Source: JAYVSZ01 sp043774925 (GTDB taxonomy: Bacteria > Pseudomonadota > Gammaproteobacteria > Burkholderiales > Methylophilaceae). Taken from it: a stretch of 64,000 nt of DNA. The translations under genes were made by a program, and so were the position numbers. A model generated the notes under the pieces. That model was not told where the DNA came from. It ran no database searches and saw only the letters and a program-made list of their open reading frames with translations. The stretch is from positions 1 through 64,000 of the forward strand of contig JAYVSZ010000048.1 of the NCBI GenBank assembly GCA_043774925.1, written 5' to 3'. Each line of letters opens with the position of its first letter. The stretch's first letter is position 1. Below are positions 7,837 through 15,087 of this stretch, piece after piece.

Positions 7837-9090
7837 ATGAATGTAGCTAATACGCTAAAAGAAAGCTTATTCACCAAAAAAATGCTTATTTGCATTTTTA
7901 CGGGCTTTAGCTCGGGTTTGCCTTTGTACATTTTGGTTAGTCTGTTACCAGCTTGGTTACGCTCAGAAGGCGTGAATTTAAAGGCGATTGGCTTGTTTGC
8001 GCTGATTAATTTACCATTTACTTGGAAGTTTTTGTGGGCGCCTTTTTTTGATAGATTTGCACCGCCATTAGGCCGCAGACGAGGCTGGTTGCTGATTTCG
8101 CAAATTTTATTACTGCTTTCCATCCCAGTTTTTGGCGCGTTTAGCCCCAAGCTAGATATTTGGACAATCGCATATTTGGCTGCTGTGGTGGCGTTTTTTA
8201 GCGCCAGCCAAGATATTGTGTTAGATGCTTACCGACGCGAGCTTTTAATAGATGCTGAGCTTGGGCTGGGCAATGCGGTGCATGTGAACGCCTATAAAAT
8301 CGCTGGACTCATTCCGGGTTCGCTCTCGCTGATTTTGGCCGATCACATGGCCTGGAGCAGCGTATTTATCATCACCGCGCTATTCATGTTGCCAGGCATT
8401 GTGATGACGCTTTTAGTGACCGAGCCGATGTTGAAAGACGGTCGACCAAAAACGCTGAAAGCCGCTGTGGTAGAGCCTTTTAACGAATTTATTCACCGCA
8501 ATGGCTTAAACAGCGCGCTATTAATTTTAGCATTTATCTTTCTCTACAAATTGGGCGACAGCATGGCGACCGCGCTGGCGACGCCGTTTTATTTGGACAT
8601 GGGCTTTAGCAAAACTGAAATTGGTTTAATCGCCAAAAATGCTGGCTTGTGGCCAAGCGTGATTGGCGGTTTGCTGGGCGGCATTTGGATGATAAAACTT
8701 GGTATTAACCGCGCGTTATGGATTTTTGGCGCGGTACAAATGCTGGCGATTCTAGGCTTTGCGTGGCTGGCCACCGCAGGCCACAATTTATTCATACTCG
8801 GCACCGTGATTGGCGTGGAAGCACTTGGTGTAGGCCTAGGCACGGCGGCCTTTGTAGCGTATATCGCGCAGACAACACACCCACTTTATACCGCCACGCA
8901 GTTTGCGCTGTTCACCAGTTTGGCAGCCGTGCCGCGCACCTTTGCCAACGCGGCTACTGGCTTTTTGGTAGAAAGTTTGGGCTGGAAAAACTTCTTCATC
9001 TTATCTTTTTTAATTGCCATTCCAGGCATGCTACTGCTGTTCAAAGTCGCGCCATGGAACACGATTAAAGAAAACGAGAAAGCGCTCTAG
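7837..9090 (+). CDS. ampG: AmpG-like MFS permease
   Basis: AmpG imports anhydromuropeptides released from the cell wall for recycling. The protein is about 417 aa with 12 hydrophobic segments. The N-terminal signature FSSGLPLYILVSLLPAWL, the PFTWKFLWAPFFDRF loop and the G-R-R-R-G-W motif are typical of AmpG and related PAT/MFS carriers. The ATG at 7837 is preferred because GAGGT lies 9 nt upstream; the ATG at 7831 would be too close to it. Cell-wall recycling partners (ampD, nagZ) are not adjacent. A related transporter of another substrate cannot be excluded. Confidence 0.78.
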   Translation: MNVANTLKESLFTKKMLICIFTGFSSGLPLYILVSLLPAWLRSEGVNLKAIGLFALINLPFTWKFLWAPFFDRFAPPLGRRRGWLLISQILLLLSIPVFGAFSPKLDIWTIAYLAAVVAFFSASQDIVLDAYRRELLIDAELGLGNAVHVNAYKIAGLIPGSLSLILADHMAWSSVFIITALFMLPGIVMTLLVTEPMLKDGRPKTLKAAVVEPFNEFIHRNGLNSALLILAFIFLYKLGDSMATALATPFYLDMGFSKTEIGLIAKNAGLWPSVIGGLLGGIWMIKLGINRALWIFGAVQMLAILGFAWLATAGHNLFILGTVIGVEALGVGLGTAAFVAYIAQTTHPLYTATQFALFTSLAAVPRTFANAATGFLVESLGWKNFFILSFLIAIPGMLLLFKVAPWNTIKENEKAL

Positions 9091-9103
9091 TCCGCCATTC
9101 TTA

Positions 9104-9202
9104 ACATCCGTCATTCTGAGCCTAAGATTTATTTAGGCGAAGAATCCAGTTTATGCTCGCTTTAAAGTCTGGATTCTTCGCTATGCTCAGAATGACGGAT
9201 GT
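9104..9202. repeat. Intergenic palindromic repeat element (about 99 bp)
   Basis: The outer arms are perfect over 17 bp: ACATCCGTCATTCTGAG at 9104-9120 and its reverse complement at 9186-9202. The inner arms are perfect over 12 bp: CGAAGAATCCAG at 9138-9149 and CTGGATTCTTCG at 9169-9180. The CGTCATTCTGAG..GAAGAATCC pattern is that of a dispersed intergenic palindrome family. It fills most of the space between ampG and the DUF1223 gene and could end transcription in both directions. Confidence 0.85.
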
Positions 9203-9266
9203 GGAAATTTGTAAGGGTTTTGCGGCTCAACCGACTAACTCCTAATATTCTAAAAAGGAGTTTTTC

Positions 9267-10040
9267 ATGCGTATTATCTCTCAAATTAGCATCGCTACCA
9301 GCCTTATTCTATGCGCCTCTCAGAGCATATATGCCGCAGAATGCAGCGCCAAAAGCGGCGCGCAAACTGTACCTTTGCTAGAGCTATATACCAGCGAAGG
9401 TTGTAGCAGTTGCCCGCCTGCAGATAAGTGGCTAAGCGGCATGAAAGTTGATGCAAGCAAAGTCACGCCGCTGGCTTTTCATGTAGATTACTGGGATTAT
9501 ATTGGTTGGAAAGATAGATTTTCAAAAGCTGAATATAGCGATAGGCAGCGTAAAACTGCGGCTTTTGGCGGCGCAAGTTTTGTTTATACGCCACAATTTG
9601 TATTTAACGGGCGCGATTTTAGAGGGTCAGATGACGCTCGTTTAAACAGTGCGATTCAAAGCCAGCAAAAACTCGCTTCGCGCGCTAATTTAAAGTTAGA
9701 TGCGATGAATGATGCCGATGGCGGCATCACGCTGAGAGCCAATGCTGAGGCGGCTGCCAGCCATGTGGATATATTTGTCGCGCTATATGAAAACAAGTTA
9801 GTTTCACAAGTTAAAGCAGGTGAAAACAGCGGGCGCGAGTTGCGGCATGATTACGTGGTACGCGAGTTGTTTGGTGCTTACCAAATGAACAATCAACATG
9901 TATTTAGCAAAGATTTTACACTCAACGCCGATTGGAAAAAGCGTGGCTATAAGTTGGAAAACATGGGTGCGGTGATTTTTGTGCAAGATTCCAGCAATGG
10001 CGAGATTTTACAAAGCCTAGCGTTGAAATTTTGTAGCTAA
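9267..10040 (+). CDS. DUF1223 secreted thioredoxin-like protein
   Basis: A 257-aa exported protein with a signal peptide ending near I-Y-A-A (residue 24). The DUF1223 hallmark ELYTSEGCSSCPPAD gives a C46-x-x-C49 redox pair, followed by H-V-D-Y-W-D-Y-I-G-W and the P-Q-F-V-F-N-G strand, the cis-Pro region of a thioredoxin-like fold. The family's biochemical function is unknown. AAGGAG precedes the ATG. The stop codon overlaps by 4 nt the stop of bufC on the other strand, so the two transcripts converge. A role in periplasmic thiol or metal handling beside the bufferin genes is a guess. Confidence 0.85.
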   Translation: MRIISQISIATSLILCASQSIYAAECSAKSGAQTVPLLELYTSEGCSSCPPADKWLSGMKVDASKVTPLAFHVDYWDYIGWKDRFSKAEYSDRQRKTAAFGGASFVYTPQFVFNGRDFRGSDDARLNSAIQSQQKLASRANLKLDAMNDADGGITLRANAEAAASHVDIFVALYENKLVSQVKAGENSGRELRHDYVVRELFGAYQMNNQHVFSKDFTLNADWKKRGYKLENMGAVIFVQDSSNGEILQSLALKFCS

Positions 10041-10810
10041 TGAATTAACGCAGAAATGAGTTCTGCTTCCAGCCAGCCAGCCAAATATTGCGCGGCTTGG
10101 GCGGTTGCAGCATCATCTAAAGTCTCAAAAAGCGCTTCGCAAAGCGCACCAAAGCTTGCGCCTGTGAGCGCCATGTTTAACGCAAATAATTCGGTTTTAT
10201 CCAGCGAGCGAAATTTTGAAGTTAAATCTTGTCGCCAAATCAGCCAATGCGTTTCAGTTGCTTTCTTTAAGGGTTTTGGTGGCGTTTTATCAATATTAAG
10301 CGCCTGCCAAACCGCCACTGCATTGTCATTAAACGCTAGAATTTGCGTACTTGGTTGAATCTTAAAACGCAAATCCGCCCAATTTTCTGGCGGAATCGCC
10401 GCTAAATCTTGTATCGTCAGCACGGGCGTATCTTCCGCATCAAATGCCAAATTAAGCGTCCATTCAAACTGCGCCAGTTCAGCCGCAATCGGGTATTTAG
10501 GTAAAGTTTGCTGTAAATGCGCTGACATTTGCGCGCCGTACCAACGTAAATTTGGGTAAGTTGAAGGCGTTTTAGTTAAATAACTGCGTGCAGCATTCTC
10601 AAATAAATCATCGCCCAAATAGGCTTTCAACATAGGGTAAGCTGTGGCGAGCGCGTCAACAATACGCAGCCGATACGCATCGTGGTAAATCTTCAAGCGC
10701 TTAGTTGCGCCGACTTTTTTATCGTCCACAATGCCTTTAAACGCCGTGTTGCGGGCATCATCCAGCAAATACGCTTGAAAGCCTGCCTGCAATTGTGCGA
10801 GCTGGCTCAT
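10037..10810 (-). CDS. bufC: BufC-like DUF2063 partner of the MNIO enzyme
   Basis: A 257-aa protein of the DUF2063 family: an N-terminal helical domain (about 1-95, with L-L-D-D-A-R-N and R-L-K-I-Y-H-D-A-Y-R-L-R-I-V-D-A-L) and a C-terminal domain rich in W and L. Known DUF2063 proteins act as partners of DUF692 multinuclear iron enzymes, probably presenting the precursor peptide (as TglI and MbnC-like partners do). Its ATG overlaps the bufB stop in an ATGA junction, which implies translational coupling. The order bufA-bufB-bufC is that of bufferin operons. Confidence 0.85.
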   Translation of the reverse strand: MSQLAQLQAGFQAYLLDDARNTAFKGIVDDKKVGATKRLKIYHDAYRLRIVDALATAYPMLKAYLGDDLFENAARSYLTKTPSTYPNLRWYGAQMSAHLQQTLPKYPIAAELAQFEWTLNLAFDAEDTPVLTIQDLAAIPPENWADLRFKIQPSTQILAFNDNAVAVWQALNIDKTPPKPLKKATETHWLIWRQDLTSKFRSLDKTELFALNMALTGASFGALCEALFETLDDAATAQAAQYLAGWLEAELISALIH

Positions 10811-11646
10811 GCGCTTAATCTCTGTGCAGGCTGGCTAAAAATATCGCGCGCAATTTGCAGTTCTTGCACCAATTCTTCCAGTTTTGGCATATTGTCATCG
10901 CGCTCTATCATGGTGGAAACCGCGCCGAACCTAGCTATTGCATGCGTATACAAATCCCACACGGGGTCAATCACGGGCGCATCGTGGGTATCAATAATAT
11001 AATCGCCATTGTTTTGGTGGCCTGCCAAATGAATTTGCTGTACCCGATTTTTTGGCACGCCATCGATAAACGCTTTGGCATCAAAATGATGGTTAAAACT
11101 GCTCACGTAAATATTGTTCACATCCAGCAATAGCAAGCAATCGGCGGCATTGGCAATTTCAGCAATAAATTCCCATTCTGTCATGCTGGAATCGATATAA
11201 CTGGCGTAGCTAGACACATTTTCTAGCAAAATTTGCCGACCCAAAAAATTTTGCACAATTTTCACGCGCTCTGCCACGTGTTTGGCAGCCTCTTCGGTGT
11301 AAGGCAGCGGCAATAAATCGTGAATATTTTGGCCGTGCACACCTGTCCAACAAAGATGATCAGAAATCCAAGCGGGTTCAATGCGCTCTGCCAATTTTTT
11401 AAGTTCACGCAAATAATCTTTATCAATCGGCGCCGTAGAGCCAATTGAAAGCGAAACGCCATGCATGGCGACAGGATAATTTGCGCGAATTTTAGTTAAG
11501 TAATCCAGCGGCTTGCCGCCAGGAATCATATAGTTTTCTGAAAGCGCCTCAAACCAATCGACAGCAGGCTTCGTCTCTAAAATGGCGTTGTAATGCTCGG
11601 TGCGCAGGCCCAAACCAAAACCTAAAAATGGCGAATTTTCATTCAT
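10807..11646 (-). CDS. bufB: BufB-like DUF692 multinuclear non-heme iron oxidase (MNIO)
   Basis: A 279-aa DUF692 protein with a TIM-barrel fold. Likely iron ligands sit in the recognisable blocks A-M-H-G-V-S-L-S-I-G, S-D-H-L-C-W, L-L-E-N-V-S-S-Y, L-D-V-N-N-I-Y-V-S and Q-I-H-L-A-G-H. Characterised MNIOs (MbnB, TglH, ChrH, BufB) oxidatively modify cysteines of precursor peptides. Here the obvious substrate is the Cys-repeat protein encoded just upstream. No good Shine-Dalgarno sequence precedes the ATG, and a hairpin lies in the bufA-bufB gap, so expression is probably lower than that of bufA. Confidence 0.9.
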   Translation of the reverse strand: MNENSPFLGFGLGLRTEHYNAILETKPAVDWFEALSENYMIPGGKPLDYLTKIRANYPVAMHGVSLSIGSTAPIDKDYLRELKKLAERIEPAWISDHLCWTGVHGQNIHDLLPLPYTEEAAKHVAERVKIVQNFLGRQILLENVSSYASYIDSSMTEWEFIAEIANAADCLLLLDVNNIYVSSFNHHFDAKAFIDGVPKNRVQQIHLAGHQNNGDYIIDTHDAPVIDPVWDLYTHAIARFGAVSTMIERDDNMPKLEELVQELQIARDIFSQPAQRLSA

Positions 11647-11669
11647 ACTTAGTCTTTATAAATGGTAAA

Positions 11670-11699
11670 GCGAGCGCCAAAGTAAGGTTTAACGCTCGC
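11670..11699 (-). terminator. Hairpin between bufA and bufB, possible attenuator
   Basis: A perfect 7-bp stem (GCGAGCG / CGCTCGC) with a 16-nt loop in the 74-nt gap between the bufA stop and bufB start. It has no T run, so partial termination or 3' end protection of an abundant bufA message is more likely than full termination. Such a structure would help make more peptide than enzyme. Confidence 0.45.
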
Positions 11700-11720
11700 C
11701 TACAGTTTACATTAAACTCA

Positions 11721-12068
11721 TTAAACTGCGTGACCGCCTTTTTCACCGCACTCAGCGCCTGTTAAAGCCAAGTGGCCTTGACCTTTGCACGCGTTTTGAG
11801 CTTTGCACGCATTCGCTGCAATTTTGCAAGAGCCTTGGCCTTTACACGCATTCGCTGCAGTTTTACATGAGTTGTGACCTTTGCACGCATTCCCTGCTGT
11901 TTTGCAGTCACTCGTGCCTTTACATGAGTTTACACCCACGCAAGCCACGGTTGCTGAGCCAGCATCAGCTGTTTTAGCGCCTGCGGAAGCACAACCCGCT
12001 AAAATGAGTGCTGCAGCACCAAGTGCAATCATCGTGCCGTTACGTACTTTAGAAGTTTCAATTGACAT
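11721..12068 (-). CDS. bufA: BufA2-type bufferin precursor, Cys-repeat secreted peptide
   Basis: A 115-aa precursor. Residues 1-31 look like an export signal. Residues 23-26 are L-A-G-C, a possible lipobox, and A-S-A at 27-29 offers an alternative signal peptidase I site. After that, Cys occur at 43, 49, 55, 62, 68, 75, 81, 88, 94 and 107. From 62 to 94 the spacing alternates 6 and 7, giving a 13-residue repeat of the form A-C-K-G-x-x-S-C-K-x-A-A-N. Bufferins are Cys-modified by BufB/BufC and bind copper or other metals in the periplasm. AGGA stands 7 nt before the ATG. It is the first gene of the buf operon. Confidence 0.88.
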   Translation of the reverse strand: MSIETSKVRNGTMIALGAAALILAGCASAGAKTADAGSATVACVGVNSCKGTSDCKTAGNACKGHNSCKTAANACKGQGSCKIAANACKAQNACKGQGHLALTGAECGEKGGHAV

Positions 12069-12109
12069 GATATTTCCTTTTTTAATCGTTGAAAAGTTCT
12101 ACCTCCTCG

Positions 12110-12199
12110 TTTTGTAAGGTAGATTGAATGCGGTGATGCGCGAAACTGTTTCGCGTAACACTGTCGATTAGTCGAGGATGAGACTGAAGCCTTACAAAA
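12110..12199 (-). promoter_or_regulatory. Palindromic leader/promoter region of bufA
   Basis: The 140 bp between bufA and the M48-like gene contain an outer inverted repeat (TTTTGTAAGG at 12110-12119, CCTTACAAAA at 12190-12199) and an inner perfect hairpin (CGCGAAA at 12139-12145, TTTCGCG at 12149-12155). Either could be a regulator site, a structured leader or the terminator of the upstream gene. Bufferin operons elsewhere are under ECF sigma control; no such promoter could be identified with confidence. Confidence 0.4.
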
Positions 12200-12208
12200 T
12201 ACTACAAA

Positions 12209-13543
12209 TTATTTTTTTGCAGTGTGTAATTTTGACTTTCGAGGTAACTTGCTAGCTGCCTTGGTAGCCGCTTTGGGGTTCGATGTAAGGGATTTTTTAA
12301 GCGTACTTTTAGATGATGATCTTATCGTTTCTTTGCCAAGCTTTTGCTTTGTTTTAGCGCTTTTTTTACTGTACTTTTTTTCTGTGGCGATTTTTGAAGG
12401 GTTAGCATTTTTAACAGCTTTTTTTACACTTTGCGGTTTAGTAGGCGCTTTAACTTCTAGTTTTTCACTCACATTTCCAGCATAACGATGACTTTCTGCA
12501 ATCGTTTCATTGGTAATCAATATACTTTTGTGCTGTTCGACCAGTTTTTGCGTGGGCTGAGCAGTTTGCACAACTGGCGGCAAATTCACAGGCGGTTTTT
12601 CGCTATGTTTTACTGCCTCGATAGCCGCACCAGTGCTTGCTTCTACTACAACGTATGCCTCTGGCAATGACTCTAATTCTGTTGTTTGTGCTGTGCTTGC
12701 GCTGGCTTCGTCGGCAATTTTCCGCACATAATGCGTCGATTGATATAAATCCTTTTCCCAAGCACTTGCATTCTCATTTTCACCAATATACTCAAGTGCT
12801 TGCGCAATGTCTGACTTGCTCCAACCTTCACTCTCCAAAAGCTTGATGGCGATATCATCCGCTTCGCTTAACTGCGTAGGTTTAATTCTAGATAAAGCCA
12901 CTTCAGATCCCACGTAAGAAGTGGCGGTGGAAGCCGCGCTGGTGAGCAATGTGGTAGCGGTGGTGGCCTGCGCAGCAGCGCCAGAGGCGCTTAGAATAGA
13001 CACCGCTGGGAATAGAACACTGGCAAGCACAGTAAAAAATATTTTTGTTTTTGCGTTACTTTTGTGATGATTGGCAATGACGTGCCCCATCTCGCGCGCA
13101 ACAATAAACGCTGTGGCTTCTTCACCCAAATCTAAATGTTGCAAGCCGCGAAACATAATCACGGCACCTTTCGCGTTGGACGCGCTTCCCACGACTTTTT
13201 TATCCGCCACGCCAAATACAAAATTAGGAATTTTTTTCTTTAAATCAGGATAAACCGCGTAAGCCGACTGCGCTAAATGCAGCCCCAGCAGTTGCACCTG
13301 CGCATCAAACACTTGGTTCGACACACACACATCGCCAGTACAAGCCTTTTCATTGTGCTTGCTGGCCAGCCGCATACGCATGTCCATATCCGAATAAATA
13401 CCGCTTATGCCGCCTGAATCGCTACCCGCGGCATTGGTGTTGCGGCTAGGTTGTAGCATGGTTTGCGAAGCGTCAGAAAACGCCTGCGGCACATACAAGC
13501 TAGCCGCTACGCAAAGGGTTAAATAGGAATGACGAGTTTTCAT
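12209..13543 (-). CDS. Secreted M48-like protein with degenerate zinc site and Lys-rich tail
   Basis: A 444-aa exported protein (signal peptide about 1-23). Residues 80-235 resemble the M48 peptidase core, but the HExxH motif reads R150-E-M-G-H154: the first zinc-binding His is Arg. The third-ligand region S-E-A-D-D (E227) is kept. A hydrophobic stretch follows at about 165-195. From about 355 to the end the chain is made of Lys/Ala/Ser/Thr/Pro (K-K-A-V-K, A-T-K-A-A-S-K), like histone H1 tails. It is probably not an active protease. The tail might bind peptidoglycan, DNA or other polyanions (inference). It is transcribed toward bufA. Confidence 0.75.
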   Translation of the reverse strand: MKTRHSYLTLCVAASLYVPQAFSDASQTMLQPSRNTNAAGSDSGGISGIYSDMDMRMRLASKHNEKACTGDVCVSNQVFDAQVQLLGLHLAQSAYAVYPDLKKKIPNFVFGVADKKVVGSASNAKGAVIMFRGLQHLDLGEEATAFIVAREMGHVIANHHKSNAKTKIFFTVLASVLFPAVSILSASGAAAQATTATTLLTSAASTATSYVGSEVALSRIKPTQLSEADDIAIKLLESEGWSKSDIAQALEYIGENENASAWEKDLYQSTHYVRKIADEASASTAQTTELESLPEAYVVVEASTGAAIEAVKHSEKPPVNLPPVVQTAQPTQKLVEQHKSILITNETIAESHRYAGNVSEKLEVKAPTKPQSVKKAVKNANPSKIATEKKYSKKSAKTKQKLGKETIRSSSKSTLKKSLTSNPKAATKAASKLPRKSKLHTAKK

Positions 13544-13604
13544 GTGGCTGCTGTTTTGAAGTGATTGGAATACAACGTTTTAGCGGTGGATTCGCTGACC
13601 GCCG

Positions 13605-14381
13605 CTAAGCGGTAACATAATCCACAATCAGCGGCGCATGGTCACTAAATTTCTCGGCCTTGTAAATACTGGTAGCAACTGCTTTTTGCGCGATATTTGG
13701 TGTGGCAATTTGATAATCTAAGCGCCAACCCACGTTTTTCTCGTAAGCCGCGCCGCGATTGCTCCACCAAGTATAACAAGCATCTGTCGTATCGGGATGC
13801 AGCTTGCGATATACGTCCACCCAGCCTACTTGCGAAAATAATTCAGTGAGCCAAGCACGCTCTTCTGGCAAAAAGCCAGAATTTTTCTTGTTGCCTTTGT
13901 AGTTTTTTAAATCTATTTCCTGATGTGCTATATTCCAATCGCCGCACACCACCACGTCGCGGCCACTAGCCTGCAAGGCCTGCAAATGGGGCATAAAGCG
14001 CGCCATCATGCTAAATTTAAATGCTTGCCGCTCTTCGCCGCTAGAGCCGCTTGGCAAATAGAGCGAAACCACGCTTAAATTGCCAAATTGAGCTTCAATA
14101 TAACGGCCTTCAGCGTCAATATCTGCTATGTCTAAACCCTCAATCACCTCATCTGGCTTGGCTTTACTATAAATACCGACACCGCTGTAGCCTTTTTTTT
14201 CGGCAAAATGAAAGCAACTAAAATAGCCTGCTGGCGCTAACATTTCCGCCGTTAAATCGGCCGCTTGCGCTTTTACTTCTTGCAGGCAAATGACATCCGC
14301 ATTTTGCTTTTGCAACCATGCAAAAAACCCTTTGTTCGCTGCGGAGCGTATTCCATTCAAATTGGCAGTGATAATGCGCAT
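13605..14381 (-). CDS. xthA: Exodeoxyribonuclease III
   Basis: A DNA repair AP endonuclease / 3'-5' exonuclease of 258 aa in the EEP family. It shows the start MRIITANLNGIRSA, the metal-binding Glu in ICLQEVKAQ, the V-V-C-G-D-W-N-I-A-H Asp/Asn block and the C-terminal SDHAPLIVDY His. The length is normal. AGGG lies 5 nt before the ATG. Its promoter region is shared with the divergently transcribed pyrE; only about 21 nt separate the two start codons if pyrE starts at 14403. Confidence 0.95.
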   Translation of the reverse strand: MRIITANLNGIRSAANKGFFAWLQKQNADVICLQEVKAQAADLTAEMLAPAGYFSCFHFAEKKGYSGVGIYSKAKPDEVIEGLDIADIDAEGRYIEAQFGNLSVVSLYLPSGSSGEERQAFKFSMMARFMPHLQALQASGRDVVVCGDWNIAHQEIDLKNYKGNKKNSGFLPEERAWLTELFSQVGWVDVYRKLHPDTTDACYTWWSNRGAAYEKNVGWRLDYQIATPNIAQKAVATSIYKAEKFSDHAPLIVDYVTA

Positions 14382-14390
14382 TTAATCCCT

Positions 14391-14396
14391 TATAAT
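14391..14396 (+). promoter_or_regulatory. -10 box (TATAAT) of pyrE, leaderless arrangement
   Basis: A perfect TATAAT ends exactly 6 nt before ATG 14403, the spacing expected if transcription begins at the A of the start codon. The -35 would fall inside xthA and was not recognised. Confidence 0.5.
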
Positions 14397-14402
14397 CCAT
14401 TT

Positions 14403-15083
14403 ATGTCACAAAACAGCCAAAATTTGTCATGCACACCTTCAAATTCCGTCATGCACGAGCAAGCGTTTATCGAATTTTGCATTCTTAAAAATGTACTCAA
14501 GTTTGGTGAATTCAAAACCAAAGCGGGTAGGCTTAGCCCCTATTTCTTTAACGCTGGCCTGTTTAATGATGGCGATAGTTTACTTAAACTAGGCGAATTC
14601 TACGCCAATAGCATCGAAAAATCAGGTATTCAATTCGACATGCTCTTTGGCCCCGCCTACAAAGGCATTCCGCTGGCAGCCAGCATTGCCATTGCCTTTG
14701 CGCATAAAGGCCGCAATTTGCCCTACGCATACAACCGCAAGGAGGCTAAAGACCACGGCGAGGGCGGCTGCGTAGTGGGCGCGTCACTGCTAGGCCGAGT
14801 TTTAATCATCGATGACGTGATCTCTGCAGGCACATCAGTGCGTGAATCGGTGGAACTGATTCACGCGAGTGGCGCTATTGCTTGTGGTGTAGCAATTGCG
14901 CTTGATCGTCAAGAAAAAGGTTTAGGCGAACTCTCTGCGGTGCAAGAAGTCGAACAAAGCAATAAAATTCCCGTGTGTGCAATTGCCAACTTGACCGACT
15001 TATTAAAGTTTATTGAACATCGACCAGAAATGGCACATAGTTTGCTAACTATCCAAGAGTATCGTGGAAAATATGGCTGTTGA
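14403..15083 (+). CDS. pyrE: Orotate phosphoribosyltransferase
   Basis: PyrE converts orotate and PRPP to OMP in pyrimidine synthesis. The core begins F-I-E-F-C-I-L-K-N-V-L-K-F-G-E-F and includes S-P-Y-F-F-N-A-G-L-F, the flexible catalytic loop R-K-E-A-K-D-H-G-E-G-G and the PRPP motif VLIIDDVISAGTS. The start is uncertain. ATG 14403 adds 16 residues without known homology but sits 6 nt after a TATAAT box. ATG 14451 matches the usual N terminus. Neither has a Shine-Dalgarno sequence. The gene is followed 4 nt later by a DUF4124 gene. Confidence 0.93.
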   Translation: MSQNSQNLSCTPSNSVMHEQAFIEFCILKNVLKFGEFKTKAGRLSPYFFNAGLFNDGDSLLKLGEFYANSIEKSGIQFDMLFGPAYKGIPLAASIAIAFAHKGRNLPYAYNRKEAKDHGEGGCVVGASLLGRVLIIDDVISAGTSVRESVELIHASGAIACGVAIALDRQEKGLGELSAVQEVEQSNKIPVCAIANLTDLLKFIEHRPEMAHSLLTIQEYRGKYGC

Positions 15084-15087
15084 ACTC

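Noticed and set aside
11760..11945. Direct DNA repeats that could be read as a CRISPR-like or satellite array
   Set aside because: They are in the bufA reading frame and reflect the 13-residue Cys repeat; there are no unique spacers.
12300..12500. ORFs on the plus strand opposite the Lys-rich tail of the M48-like gene
   Set aside because: They are frame shadows of a low-complexity coding region; the minus-strand protein has the signal peptide and fold motifs.
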